From Plicaturopsis crispa FD-325 SS-3 (taxonomy: Eukaryota > Basidiomycota > Agaricomycetes > Amylocorticiales > Amylocorticiaceae), in NCBI GenBank assembly GCA_000827205.1, contig KN832566.1, forward strand, positions 877,650 through 941,649: DNA of 64,000 nucleotides, given 5' to 3'. Shown piece by piece: positions 44,868-58,312 of the stretch. Below the pieces are notes generated by a model. The model was not told the DNA's origin, searched no databases, and was given only the letters and a program-made list of their open reading frames with translations. A program made the translations under genes and the position numbers. Each line of letters starts with the position of its first letter. Position 1 is the stretch's first letter.

Positions 44868-47104
44868 TTTGAGCAGATGGAATGGGAGGAGATGGGATGT
44901 GGTTAGGACCGACAAATCACAGCACAACGCCTCAGAATTTTCCGCGGCCATATTCCTCAGAAATTGTCAGATTTCTCCTCAATATGCGAGCAATTTCCTT
45001 CAAAGTTCCTGGCCGGCAACTCTTGCTGAATTTACTCAATTTCCGTACAATATCATTACAATTTGACACAGAATATCGAGCAATTTACCAGCAATATGCT
45101 TCCCTGGTCACCTATTGGTACTATCGGTTTAGTCGCCACTACGCACGCGTATGCCCTTCCACGAACGAGCCGTAACACGAGGATGAAGATAGTTGTATTC
45201 ACGTAGTATTGGAACTCACACACGAGCGAGAGACGGCACACAGGCCCGGAGAAACTGCGACACACGAGGACCAAACACTGTACAAGTGCGCGTGAATGGA
45301 GCGCACAACCGCACAGAACGCAGGCCGCAGTCCATATACTTCCGTTCTACGGGTTTGGAGCCCTGCTCTGTGCCTGGAACACGTTTGCTTAGCCGCGGAT
45401 CGACGCCAATCTGGAGTTACAGGCCAGCTTACCCGTATGCAAGACATGTCTACGCTTGCGCTCGCTTGGTTCGACTGCCTCCCGCGAATGCACGCGCTGC
45501 GCATATGGTACCGAGAACGATGCCCCTAAACGTGAAGGTCCCGCGGAGGCTGTATCGAATACGGCAGGGTCGCTGTGTAAGTACTACGGACGGTCAATGA
45601 CAAGCTTATGAAGTGCTCACCACCGCCCGATTACAAACCGCGAGCTCGTACCCGTCAAGCGCTCTATCGGCATTGTCCAAATCGTGAGGTAGCTTCGGTA
45701 GCAGGTAGGGGGCGAGTACAACGTTCGTAGAAACGGTTGTTCGAGGGCGGGGCAATTTCCTGGATTGAAAGAAGGTGTGTGAGCCAGCATCACTAGCCTA
45801 GTGGCACCACGAGCACCTACCGTCCACGTCTACGCGCATCAGTACGCTCGCATCCACGCGCGTGCAGGAGCGCCGCGCACGCGACTTTTTGCGCATGCGA
45901 GCGGGGTGTGCAGTGGCAAGCCCGTATTGATTCCCGCGGGCCGCGACGACCCTACGCGGCGGCCTCCTCGTACCCCGTCGAGCGGCCTATCCACCAGACT
46001 CGATCTTAAGCACCGGTCACACAGGAAAAAAGAAGGACACGACGAACCGTTCTGCAAGAGTCCCTACGCGAAACATTTCGCTGGTCAGTCGACCAGCTTC
46101 TCGCTACAGCCACAGAGTGCACACCTGTATGCACTTGTCTCGAGTATTGCTGGATGTGTAGAGTTGTCAGGGATGGAGATATGGGGGGCGGATGGACGGG
46201 CGGACGGGCGCACTGTGTAACTCGCGGAGAAATGATAAATGATACGGTGTCCACCGCGAGAGGCCGGGAACATCGCATAAAACCCGGGTCACGACGCAAC
46301 ACAACATTACCAATTGCAATGCAACCTATGCTCCATACACCACCCGTCGATCCTCAACTAACACGCGGGAACTAAAAGTAATGACGAACTCACACGCACA
46401 GTGTCGACCAAGTGGCCGAAAAGAACACGACTAACGCCGGCTGCATCCTGAGAATGGGACGCGATGTGTCAGAGACGTGGTCAATCTCGCAGCTGCTGTT
46501 TCTAGATCCAGGTCAGGCTGGGATAGGGTGAGACAGTACGCACAAATATCGCGTCCATTTCAATCTCGTGCCGATCGGGCGGGATCGCGACCTTCCAGGA
46601 CTATGAACACTGCCTTAGGTTGTTCTTGTTCGTCGCACCGAAGGCCTTGTGCAGTGCGATGGGGTGGATCCTCGTTCTAGAATAGCTGGACTGCCTAGCG
46701 TGTCCGGTGGATGCTTCACGGGGCTCCTTTGGATAAGATATCTGTTTGCTTTTTGAATCTCGTCGGGTGGTCCTGTAAGCCAGTCACAAGTACACCCAAC
46801 TCATGGTCTTGGTCGTCTGAATCCAGCTTTCTGGGTACGTAGGGATTGATTGCGAATTTTGACGTGGACGTTGAGAAGAGAGGAGGACGCGCGTCGACTT
46901 TGCGTTTGACGCGAAGTCCTTCACGTGAAGTCCCACTGGGTACAGCTGATAATTTGACGTCGGTATATTGAGACGAACTTTGAGATTTCTCAACAATGTT
47001 GCGATGGTAAATTGTTCGTGAGGAAATTCTGGTGAAATTGTTACGAAATCTCAGGAATCGTAAGAATTACCTTCGCGCAAATTCTCCGACTTTGTGCTGT
47101 GAAT
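44868..47104. other. 2.2-kb intergenic with a block shared by A1 and B0 upstream regions
   Basis: No gene recognised. Frames at 45193-45600 and 45801-46220 are Arg/Thr-rich without motifs. The end near A1 (44919-44962, minus strand) and the end near the B0 relic (47046-47102, plus strand) share an ordered set of short words: tctgaggaat or tctcaggaat, a cgcg step, aaattct, then ttgtgctgtg. Both flanks are AT-rich compared with the middle of the region. Confidence 0.5.
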
Positions 47105-47230
47105 ATGGCGAGCACCACGCGAACAGTGCCATCGACGACGGACCAGTACATTGTGTTCTCAACTGATCCTTTCAACACCTTCAGGTCTCTGAAAGATCCA
47201 GAGGTCGACGCTGTCACTCGAGGAATGCAT
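47105..47230 (+). pseudogene. Family B relic B0, N-terminal exon only
   Basis: Encodes MASTTRTVPSTTDQYIVFST then DPFNTFRSLKDPEVDAVTRG, closely matching the first exon of copies B1 and B2, and then diverges with no second exon. It lies about 560 bp upstream of B1 on the same strand, so it looks like a truncated tandem duplicate. Confidence 0.7.
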
Positions 47231-47666
47231 CAAGCATTGAATAATAATATTGAACGCCTTCGGAAGTGGCGCCACACTGGGCAACGTCACGTGTCATGCA
47301 GCGCTTCAGCTGTCGACTCTCGCGGTGGCTCGCCGCTTCGAACAACGATGTCTTTGCCTTGTGCAAGCTTGTGCAGCTGGCACCTTGCGTTGATAAATTT
47401 GACTTCAACGATAAGCACAAGTCTTTTGTTTTCTCCGCTTCTTGGTTGCTCACGCTTCTTTTCCAATGGCAACCTTGTTCCCGAGTCTTTTGTCTTGCGC
47501 TTGCATAGGAAATATTGTGTCGGGTGCCACTCTTTTCATGTTTTTGCTTTAGCTCTTATAACTTCGGGACTGACTGCCGCGGGATGAAATCTTCCATATC
47601 CACCGTCACGGTAACATCCCGCGCCCGCGCACACAGACTCATCTTTGGTTATACAGACCGACGACC
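47231..47666. other. Spacer between B0 relic and B1
   Basis: No conserved coding segment. The part just before B1 should hold its promoter. Confidence 0.4.
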
Positions 47667-48963
47667 ATGGCCAATGGCCCACGAACAGTGCCTTTCACTA
47701 TGAACCAATACATCGCGTTCTCGGTCGACCCGTTCGATACGCTCAAGTCTCTGAACGACCCAGAGGTTGACGCTATCACACGGGCCATGGAGACGAAGAC
47801 TTTTGTCGGCCGCACAAAATCGGTGCGCTTGGTTTTAGTCTTTGATATATTGCGGCAGAAATATACTAAATGTGCGGTATGTTCACAGTTATTGAGTGGC
47901 CTGATTGCAGACGGAGACTACAGATCGTGGTCTCTACAATTTGTCTTCCCAAGACTCCCAGCATCGTCTGAAGCCGAAGGAATCGAACCGGGCATGTGTG
48001 TCCCCATTGATCCAACTACCCACCACCCGGCGTCGCGAGAGCCCCTTCGTCCCATAGGCCCGTTTCCCTGGTCTGGATGCTATCGTCACTCTTATTCAGT
48101 GTTTGCGAGCGTCCGTACCAAGCTGAACAAAAAAGAAGAGATCACACCGACCCGGCTAACGGGTATGGAGAGTGTTCGCTTTGGGCAATGCCAACAAGAA
48201 GACACGAGGAGACGCGAGGAGTTAGGCATACCGTATAACGCACCCGCCACCGGCTTCCTCTCCTGTTGTCCATCAAATTCCTCCCGATACTCCCCACGAC
48301 GAGGACGCGGACGCGTATTCAATTGCAGGCAGCCTATCGGAGGGCTCGGTAAATCCTGTCCAAGACGAGGAGGGTCCGGGTACGGACCCTCAAGAACTAG
48401 CTAATGTCTTTATAGATGCTTTCCACAACGAGCCGCCGGAAACTATGATCGTCGTCAATGCGACATTCGATCTCAGCAGTATAGCCGCGCCAGCAGACCC
48501 CGCGGAGTTCTTCAAAGAAAAGGCATACCTCGAACAGTTTGTACCCCCTGCATGCCCCCGCTTTTCTTGTCTGACACTTCCCGTAGATTAGAAAAAGAGT
48601 CGCGAGCGCGTGCCATTGAACGCGCTCAAAAGATGGACGACGAAGCTTACTCCACTCCGAAGAGATCAAAATCCAAGCGAGCTTGTACGTTTCGCGATAC
48701 TCATACCGGATCGTGCAGCGTGCTAACTTTGCACGCTAGGGCTGAACCCGTGCCGCGCATGGTCGCGCTTGCGACTTCACCTCAATGCAGCTTTCCAGAT
48801 GTGCATTCCACAACGGAAATCCGCGCCACAAGAATTCTTGCGAACAATTTCCAGTGCACCGTCCCCGTCTGGCAACTTAACCACAGCCACCAAAGTGTCG
48901 GGGCTTGTCAAGAAAGCGCGCAGATCTGACATGATGGCAAGGCGACCGCACGCAGCTCAGTGA
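47667..48963 (+). CDS. Uncharacterised family B protein, copy B1 (probable frameshift)
   Basis: No known domain recognised. Exon 1: MANGPRTVPFTMNQYIAFSV ending KTFVGRTKSV. An intron (about 47823-47880) leads to exon 2: LLSGLIADGDYRSWSLQFVF, MCVPIDPTTHHPAS, PFPWSGCYRHSY and an Arg/Glu-rich helix. The conserved VNATFDLSSIAAPADPAEFF and KEKAYLEQ follow in a different frame. The shift falls somewhere in 48225-48404, where both frames are open; I found no intron that repairs it, so it is probably a frameshift. Next, an intron joins LEQ to LEKESRARAIERAQKMDDEA, and a last exon gives LNPCRAWSRLRLHL with a stop at about 48963. The same four-exon plan is seen in B2 and B3. Possibly a pseudogene, or a misread intron. 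Confidence 0.6.
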
Positions 48964-49248
48964 TCAGTATCTTGGTTAAAGTCTATCCGCACGTCCTCTT
49001 GCGCCTAGGCCCGGGACGCCGCTATCAACGTACCATGGCCATCCATGGTTAGCATTGGGGCTCCTCATCTCGATGCTGGCTCTCAATGCTACCTGTGTAT
49101 ACCCATTACCCAAGTAATGTCAATAAATGTATCATGCTCGAAATTCTAGCTAATCTCAGGCAGAGCTGTCAGAATCATGTGTGTCCCAGCAGTCCATAAT
49201 ACAGATAAATAGTTTTTGCAACCTCGCACAACGTAAGTTTGGACCGAC

Positions 49249-49312
49249 GGCGAAGGCTTCTTCGTCCATTTTTCGAGCACGCTTAATGATCGCGCGAGCG
49301 CGTGATCCCCTC
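49249..49312 (-). pseudogene. Family B relic, C-terminal basic exon
   Basis: The minus strand reads GDHALAR in one frame and SRARAIIKRARKMDEEAF in another, the latter matching the ESRARAIERARR exon of B1 and B2. No other part of a B gene is present nearby in the right orientation, so this is an isolated remnant between B1 and B2. Confidence 0.5.
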
Positions 49313-49432
49313 TATAACCTGGGGTAAAGACAGATCAGCATAGAGACTGAAGCGCGGCGGAGACAACGACTTACTGCTCAACAGGCTGGCGGTCAACAGC
49401 CCCGAGAGATCATATCGATTCCCATTGAGTAC

Positions 49433-50608
49433 TCATCGGCGACGACGAGTTTCGTGGCGCCCTGAGTCAACCTGCGGTCTGTGACCTGGAATATGCGCCC
49501 GAAGGGTACTCAGGACGGCATCGAAGTGGAGTCGCAAGCGCGACCAGGCGCGGCGGGGACTCAGCCCTGCGGCTAGGGGTCAGCGAGCAGCGCGGTGCAG
49601 CACTCTTCGGAAACGTACAGGGTGGTCGTGCTGTGGAATTTTTGAGATCATTGACGGAGCCCTCGTCATTTGTTCTTCGAGCACGCTCGATTGCGCGTGC
49701 TCGCGACTCTCTTGCCAATCTATTGTGGGTGAAAGAAATACAGGATCTCAATCAAGGGACGACGTCAGGTAGGTTGGGGTGTCTTACTGCTCGAGGAAAG
49801 CCTTCTCCTTGAGGAAATCAGCAGGCTCGGCTGGTGCATCTATGGTGCTGAGGTCGTAAGTAGCATTAACCACTGCCGTTATTTCCTGCGGCTCGTCGTA
49901 AGTTTCATCCAGTTCACTCTGCACGTCATCTTCATACTCGGCATCCCGGAGTCTTTGCGAACAGTCATTGGCAGTGTCAAAAGATGCATATTGGGCGCCC
50001 AAAGCAGCGGAGGGATGGGAAGGTTGGGCCAAGCGGTTCGCTTGAACCTGTTTCTCACGTCTCCTCGAATCTTCCCGGCGGTAGGTGTCGAGTCGATTGC
50101 TCTCGCGGCCAGGTAGTCGGATCGGCGGGGTGGCATCCTGCGCTTCCACGCTCGTGCGTATGCTGACAACAGAGGAGAAGGTGTGGTGATAGCAATAGGG
50201 CCACGGAAGCGGACTAGTGGGACGAACCGGCCGTCGCGCTGATGGGTGGTACGTTGTCGGGTCGATGGGGGTGCACATGCTCGGCGCGATCCCGCGTGTC
50301 CCGGAGGGTTCCGGGAGGCCGGGATGTACGAACTGTACAGACCAAGAGTCATATTCTCCAGCTGCGATCAGTCCGCTTAGTAGCTGTTCCCAAACTACTC
50401 AGCGACGGTTATTTGCTTTACGCAGGAACGTGACATTAGTACCTACCGATTCTGTCTTGCCGGCATAAGTCTTCGTCTGCATCTCTCGGGTGACGGTGTC
50501 GACCTCTGGGTCGTCCAGATACTTGAGGGTCTTGAACGGGTCAATCGAGAACGCAATATACTGGTTCATCGTCGATGGGACCGTTCTGTATCGTCGGATG
50601 CTGGCCAT
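49433..50608 (-). CDS. Uncharacterised family B protein, copy B2
   Basis: The cleanest of the B copies. Exon 1 starts at 50608: MASIRRYRTVPSTMNQYIAF ending KTYAGKTESV. An intron (about 50446-50382) precedes LLSGLIAAGEYDSWSVQFVH, then MCTPIDPTTYHPSAR, PLPWPYCYHHTF, an Arg-rich helical segment, an acidic stretch, and VNATYDLSTIDAPAEPADFL KEKAFLEQ. The third exon is LARESRARAIERARRTNDEG; the last is LSPRRAWSRLRLHFDAVLST, ending at about 49433. Introns fall at the same codons as in B1. Predicted soluble, no signal peptide. A TATA box lies 92 bp upstream. It points away from the glucoamylase 3' end. Function unknown. Confidence 0.75.
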
Positions 50609-50699
50609 GGTTGCCCGCGTATCGATGGTATGTGAGAGCGCGCGAAGCAATGATGAATACTAAAGTTATGCCGACCCTCCTGGCATGTGAAGTGGAGGG

Positions 50700-50706
50700 T
50701 TTATAA
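50700..50706 (-). promoter_or_regulatory. TATA box of B2
   Basis: The minus strand reads ctttataaac about 92 bp upstream of the B2 start codon. Confidence 0.45.
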
Positions 50707-51192
50707 AGGAACATTATAATACAATAGGCCGGGTTACAATATGGCATTGCCGAGACGTCGAACAAAGGCGTAGGCGAGGCGGCTCTTGAAGCTTGCAGCA
50801 CGGGGATTCCGGTAGGCGGCGATGCCTTGACCACGGGATGTGCTTGTCCTAGATATGAAGATAAGACAGGAAACATGATGCCTAGATCCAGCAGTGTCGT
50901 CAGTAGAGAACAAGAAACAAGCAAAGCGATTGACACTCGAATAAGAATGAATGGAGCACCCGTTACATACCGCAGAATCGACGCCGCGGGCCCGCGGCGA
51001 TTACTTACTACTCCGACGATCTGCCCTCGCCACAAAATAAACGAAGAAATGAGTCCTGATTCGCGTAAACGTTGGGTAGACACTCGAGTCCTGGAAAGTG
51101 GAGTTTGAGAAGGTATACAATTAGAGGGCATTTCCAGACATACAAGATGGCCATAATACGTGCTACAGATACGACTACTTACCTCGAGAGCA
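50707..51192. other. Intergenic, no gene supported
   Basis: A 230-codon minus-strand frame (50541-51230) crosses this region and overlaps both the end of the glucoamylase gene and the start of B2. It has no motif and is probably fortuitous. Confidence 0.45.
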
Positions 51193-53153
<1,961 letters not shown>

Positions 53154-53627
53154 GAGAAGGGATGGTATTCAAGTCAGGTGTAACGGTTAGATGGTTAGGT
53201 TGTGAGGGGAGTATAAGAAGGATGTTTGGAGCGTTTAGACGATTTATGAGCGAAGTGCGGCGGCGGATGCAAGATGTTCGGGACCAGTGAAATCTGAACC
53301 GACGAGCGTAGAGACGCATATCTACCCATACGTGTGTCGGACAAGTTCACTCCCATGAGAGGCAGCACTAGTCGCATTTCTCGGAATGTGATCAGACGCG
53401 AATGCATGGAGGATGTCGACGAGGAGGGGTAAGTAAGGAGTCCGAAGTGTCGACTCGGAGCGCGCCGCAGATTGATTAGAGAAAATAGTTATTTATTTAT
53501 TTTATAAGTATTCATGAATCGCGGCCGCGGAGCTCCGCAACGGCGAATTTTGGGCACGGACCGCACCGTGACGGTCTGCAGCAACCTCCTTGACTCCAGC
53601 CTGACTCCAGCTTGACTCTATACCGCC
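53154..53627. other. Divergent intergenic between glucoamylase and GCV1
   Basis: About 470 bp between the two start codons. An AT-rich run (ttatttatttattttataag) lies at about 53490-53510. No gene. Confidence 0.5.
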
Positions 53628-55309
53628 ATGTCCTTGCTACAGGCCATCTCATCGTCGACGGCCAGAAGTCTGCGGAGGTCGCACACGTCTGCAGTACCTC
53701 GTTTGCTCGTGCGCGGTCTCGCAACGCCGACCGAACAGGTGAGCCCCAATCGCGTCCAACTCTCATGTAGAATACTAAACATATTTGCCGTAGCTAAAAA
53801 GAACAGGTCTGTACGACTTTCACGTCGCAAATGGCGCAAAAATGGTGCCCTTCGCTGGGTACTCCATGCCCTTGTCGTACGGCGATGTTGGCCAAGGTAA
53901 GCGGACCCCGTCTCATATTACCCCACATCTCGCTAAATTCGGGCCAGTCGCGAGTCACAACCACGTACGAAACCATGCCGGCTTGTTCGACGTAGGACAC
54001 ATGGTTCAAACAAAGTTCGCATCCCCGCGTCGCGCATCTTTTCATATGCTCACCTCACTACAGTTTCCGCGGCCCGACCGCGACGGCGTTCCTCGAATGG
54101 GTAACCCCGTCCTCGCTCGCCAGCCTTGATGCGTACTCGTCGACGCTATCCGTCATCCTCAACGAGCGCGGTGGCATCATCGACGACACCATCATCACGA
54201 AACACGCGCATGACGCGTTCTACGTCGTGACGAACGCGGGCCGCCGCGACAGGGATCTTCCTTGGCTGCATGCAAAATTGGAGGAGTGGAACGGCAGTGA
54301 GAAGGGCAAGGACGGGAAAGTCGAGATGGAGGTTATGGACGGCTGGGGACTCCTTGCCCTACAGGGTAAGTAGCCCTGTCCTGCTTGTTATCACACACAT
54401 AGGCTAATCGCCCCGCAGGGCCTGCTGCGGCACCTTACTTGCAGGCCCTAACATCTTTCGATCTCAAATCACTCGTGTTTGGCAAGTCGGCGTTCGTGCC
54501 GATCAACGGATTCAACCTACACGTCGCGCGTGGTGGGTACACAGGGGAAGATGGATTCGAGGTGTGTGTGCTCCCTGGCCCAATCGCGCATCAAAACTCA
54601 ACATCGCGTGATTTTAGATCTCCATCCCGCCCAAGCACACTGTGGAGGTCGCGGAGCTGTTCTCGAAGGCGCCGGTGCAATTGACAGGCCTCGGCGCACG
54701 AGATAGTCTCCGCCTCGAAGCGGGCATGTGCCTGTACGGAAGCGACCTCGACGAGGGCACGACGCCCGTCGAGGCGGGGCTCACCTGGGTGATCGGTACG
54801 CTCCTCCTTTCCTTTCCCTCTCGTGTTTCCTATTAAGGCAAATCTCCAGGAAAAGACCGTAGGGAAACCGGCGACTTTATCGGCGCGGAGGGCGTCAGGA
54901 AGCACCTCAGAGAAGGCCCTCCGCGCCGCCGTGTTGGGCTTATCGTCGAGGGCGCTCCTGCCAGGCGTGAGTACCGCTCCCCGTTAGTCACACGCACTCG
55001 CCCACTTTGTTTTATATAGATGGCGCTGCCATATACTCGCCTGGCGGCAAGGAGTCGGGCAACCCTGCCATCGGTATGTCTCTGCCACTTCATAGCTGCT
55101 GCGTATGCTGATTTGCGATCGCCCCGTCATTAGGCACCGTCACATCGGGCATCCCGTCGCCGACGCTGCAGAAGAACATCGCGATGGCGTACGTGCAGAC
55201 GGGGTGGCACAAGAAGGGCACGGAGGTGGCGGTGGAGGTGCGCAATAAGCTGCGCAAGGGTGTGCTAACGCCGATGCCGTTCGTAAAGCCGAACTACTGG
55301 CGAGGTTAG
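53628..55309 (+). CDS. GCV1: Glycine cleavage system T protein (aminomethyltransferase)
   Basis: Mitochondrial enzyme that transfers the methylene group from the aminomethyl-lipoyl H protein to tetrahydrofolate, releasing ammonia. The N-terminus [20 protein letters not shown] is a typical targeting signal. Exons then give [80 protein letters not shown] joined to [48 protein letters not shown] and [20 protein letters not shown]. These are the conserved folate-binding and structural motifs in order. The frame ends [10 protein letters not shown] with the stop at 55307-55309. About seven introns, no disruption. It lies within the stretch occupied by families A and B, with no functional link evident. 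Confidence 0.95.
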
Positions 55310-55690
55310 GCGAGAGGTAGCGAGGTGGAAGTCGAGGCACTCAACTGCCTCGGATGTCGATATCTCACATGTGCATCTAAATTATCATGCATCTACTTTA
55401 GAGGTTTTTTTGCTCTCCTGTACCTCCCGTTTGCAAGGGCGGGGCGAGTCGTTATTGATACATCCAGGATGTTCACCAAGGATCTCGCCGCACGTACTAA
55501 GCGGTAGCACAGAGCAACACACACAATCTGAATCGTTATTCAAGTGCGGTCGCGATTTCTTGAAACGTCTACAGAAGTACAGATACAGGCATATGTCCAA
55601 ATCCATGCTCTCAACAACAATGCAGGCGACAGAGAGCATTTGCGAGTAGCCGCTAGTAGTCCGAGCCTACGCCGTTGGCACCCCTTGGCT
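55310..55690. other. Convergent 3' region
   Basis: About 380 bp between the stop of GCV1 and the inferred stop of B3. Nothing recognised. Confidence 0.45.
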
Positions 55691-57037
55691 TCACATGATG
55701 TACGGCTCATAGAATGGCGAACGCTTCCGGATCTCGAGAGTCTCCAGTATGTGCTGGACGCAGTCTTTCGCGTGGAGGCGGACAGCAGAAGGTGCGAATA
55801 CTGAATTTATACCCCACGGTCAGTCGTCAACAACAGCAAGTCTAGCAACATTGAAGGACTTGCACTCACAAGACTTGAGCTTCGCTTTGAAGGGCAGGTG
55901 CTTCCACTCGTCTCGTCGGCGCGCTTTCTCTACCGTGCGGGCTTTCGATTGCTCCACAATGCTGCAAGGCAGTGAGAAGATGTTCGCGCAGAGGATTCGA
56001 CCACTCACAACTCGAGGAAGCTGTATTCGTTAAAATACTGTGCCGGTGATCCGAAATCCTGTATAGTGTTGAGGTCGTATGTCACTCTGACAGTCGTGGC
56101 CGTTGGGGAAGGTTCTGCCCCATCGAGCACCGGATCCCAAGCGCGCGGAGGCGGAAAAGAGCTGCAGTGCGTTGCTTCGGTGTCTGCGTGACTGCCGTCA
56201 CCTGAGGCATTGTCAGGGTCACCTTCCGATGCGGCATCGTAGTCGCACGAGGCATCATCGTTCCACGGAGAATCATCGATCGGCTGGTCGCTGTTTACCG
56301 CCAGGACGTCGTCGGCCACTGGGGAGTCGTCGTTGTGGACACTGCCATCAGAAACCAGAGTTTTATCTCCGTCGCTTTCAGAATCGCGCGCTTCCGGGTG
56401 GGCTGCCTCATATACCGCTCGCAAAGCCGCACGCCTACGCAGATCTTCCATCTGGTGAAAGAGGATTGGATATTCATCCGTAGTAGAGTGGTAGAAGGTC
56501 CTGATTGGGGCGACGTCGGCATTGTTGACCCATTTTCCGGGGACACGCACATACGCCTGTCGATAAGTAGTGTAGTGGTAGCAGTTGGTCCAGGGCAGCG
56601 GCTTCGAAGGGGCGAGAGGTTTTCGAGATGTCGGATGAGCGGTCGTAGGGAGCACGGGAAGGCACATGTCAGGCTCAGTGCCTTTAGCCTCCACCCTCTC
56701 TGGTAAACCGCGGCAGAGTAGTGTGAGCTGTACCCCAAGGAACTGTGCATAAGAATTGTAGCCTCCTTCACAAATCTACAATGATATTAATTTGAGTAGA
56801 GGAAATTGTCGAGAAATGCGGACGCACCCGCGTTACAAAGCCAACGTAATTCTTTGGCTTCAGATTTTTCGCCATGGCTGTGGCCCATGGGTCTTTCAAG
56901 GCTTTCACCGTCAAAACTGGGTCGACGCGGAAGACAACATAGCTGCCCTCAATTGGAATCATGTGCCTTTGAGCGGGGGGCAATACTTCCCCGCGACCGG
57001 ATTCAAACCTGAATGAAGTGTCGTCGTCGGATTCCAT
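55691..57037 (-). CDS. Uncharacterised family B protein, copy B3 (divergent)
   Basis: Exon 1 (57037 to about 56830): MESDDDTSFRFESGRGEVLP, then PIEGSYVVFRVDPVLTVKAL and KNYVGFVTRV. The motif Y-x2-F-x-VDP-x2-T-x-K-x-L-x-DP is shared with B1 and B2. Exon 2 (ICEGGYNSYAQFL ... MCLPVLPTTAHPTSRKPLAP, PLPWTNCYHY) matches the other copies and then carries a longer acidic region (DSESDGDKTLVSDGSVHNDD) and VRVTYDLNTIQDFGSPAQYF then NEYSFLE. Exon 3 is IVEQSKARTVEKARRRDEW, the counterpart of ESRARAIERARR. A last short exon probably ends at 55691; this end is uncertain. B3 is clearly diverged from B1 and B2, so it is an older duplicate. Function unknown. Confidence 0.7.
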
Positions 57038-58312
57038 TCTCGGAGTCGATGCGTTGTCGGAGCCGAGCTAGTAAAGAGGATAGAGCGCGTCAGAGTTGCA
57101 GACACCCGGAGGGAAAGGCTTTGATATAAGTTTTTGGAAACGGCGTCAGTTCTAAAACGGCAAGGTTCGAGAACAACGGTGGGACGCATCGAAACAAAAG
57201 AGTACCCGTAAGTACAATGCATCGAGGAAGCCTCTGAGTTCTGGGTGCATAGGCAGGCTTCGGTGACAACTGAGCCTTCAAGCAGGACTTGCAGGGACTT
57301 CGAGCGGGCTTGAGCGATTGCGCATCTATGATAGAATGACTCTTTTGGACAACGTTGTCTCGCGTTGTCCTGGTCGGGCGACGAGATTTCCTTCGCAACA
57401 AACATTTCAGTCAGGCTTGTCCAACTCGGCACCATGCATAACTTAGCGCTCATTGTATTGCCCATTGGACAATTCAGAAGGATTCGAGTCTGTCGACTGT
57501 GTACTGGACCTGGTCCGAGCGTACGTTTGAAGACCCAGCGATCATTTTATGTTTGACTTGGTTAACGAAGGCGGACCAGTAATGTAGGGCGATTTGGGCC
57601 GAACCTTTGAAAGAGTATGTACTAGGTAGTTGTTAAGTAGAATGCGAGGTTCAGAACGTTGGCGTGAGGCAAGCGCGAGGAGATACTAGTTAGGGTCAGG
57701 TTGGCCTAGATTGACCGTGGGAGCTTATTTTCTGTATACTCGACACCAATTCGACGCTTGTAAGTAAGTAATCGACTTTGGATCGTGCATCGTCGGTGCC
57801 GCATCGTTATTCCTCGAAATCGCTCCCTACGATGACCAGCTGTTACTGATGTCGATTATTGCCGCCTGTTCTTGACGACTGTTGGGCAGGGCTTACCTTG
57901 GTATGCATCTACCGTCTATGTAGGCAATACGATGCTATGCTTCCTACAATAGATCTAGTCTCAACAATTACCAAGGTACGTTGATACAACTTATGATATC
58001 AACAACGCTAAGGACCAGGATAGAGAGGCATAAAAGGCGCTCTACAATGCATCGCAAAGAGGCTCCTGTACTGCTCCTCGGTGGTGCAAACTTCGGATCC
58101 GCAAGCTTATTGTCACTGAGAGGTCTGTCTACTATGGCAACCACCTTGTTCGTCCGAAATTAGATACCCTTATGTGGGCCCTTATCCGAAAATCGCATAG
58201 GGAACGCTCAGATACACGAGTGAGTAAAACTGTTATAACTTATGGGCACATATAAAACCACTTTGCGAACGTCGCTGAACATTGACAAACCGCATCGGAC
58301 CTGCACTTCACC
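57038..58312. other. 1.3-kb intergenic, no gene seen
   Basis: Between the divergent starts of B3 and A2. Short frames only. catataaaac at about 58249-58258 is a TATA box 60 bp upstream of the A2 start codon. Confidence 0.5.
58249..58258 (+). promoter_or_regulatory. TATA box of A2
   Basis: catataaaac lies about 60 bp before the A2 start codon, at the usual distance for a fungal TATA box. Confidence 0.5.

Noticed and set aside
45193-46220. Arg/Thr-rich frames on the plus strand
   Set aside because: No motif, biased composition, and no conserved neighbour; likely non-coding.
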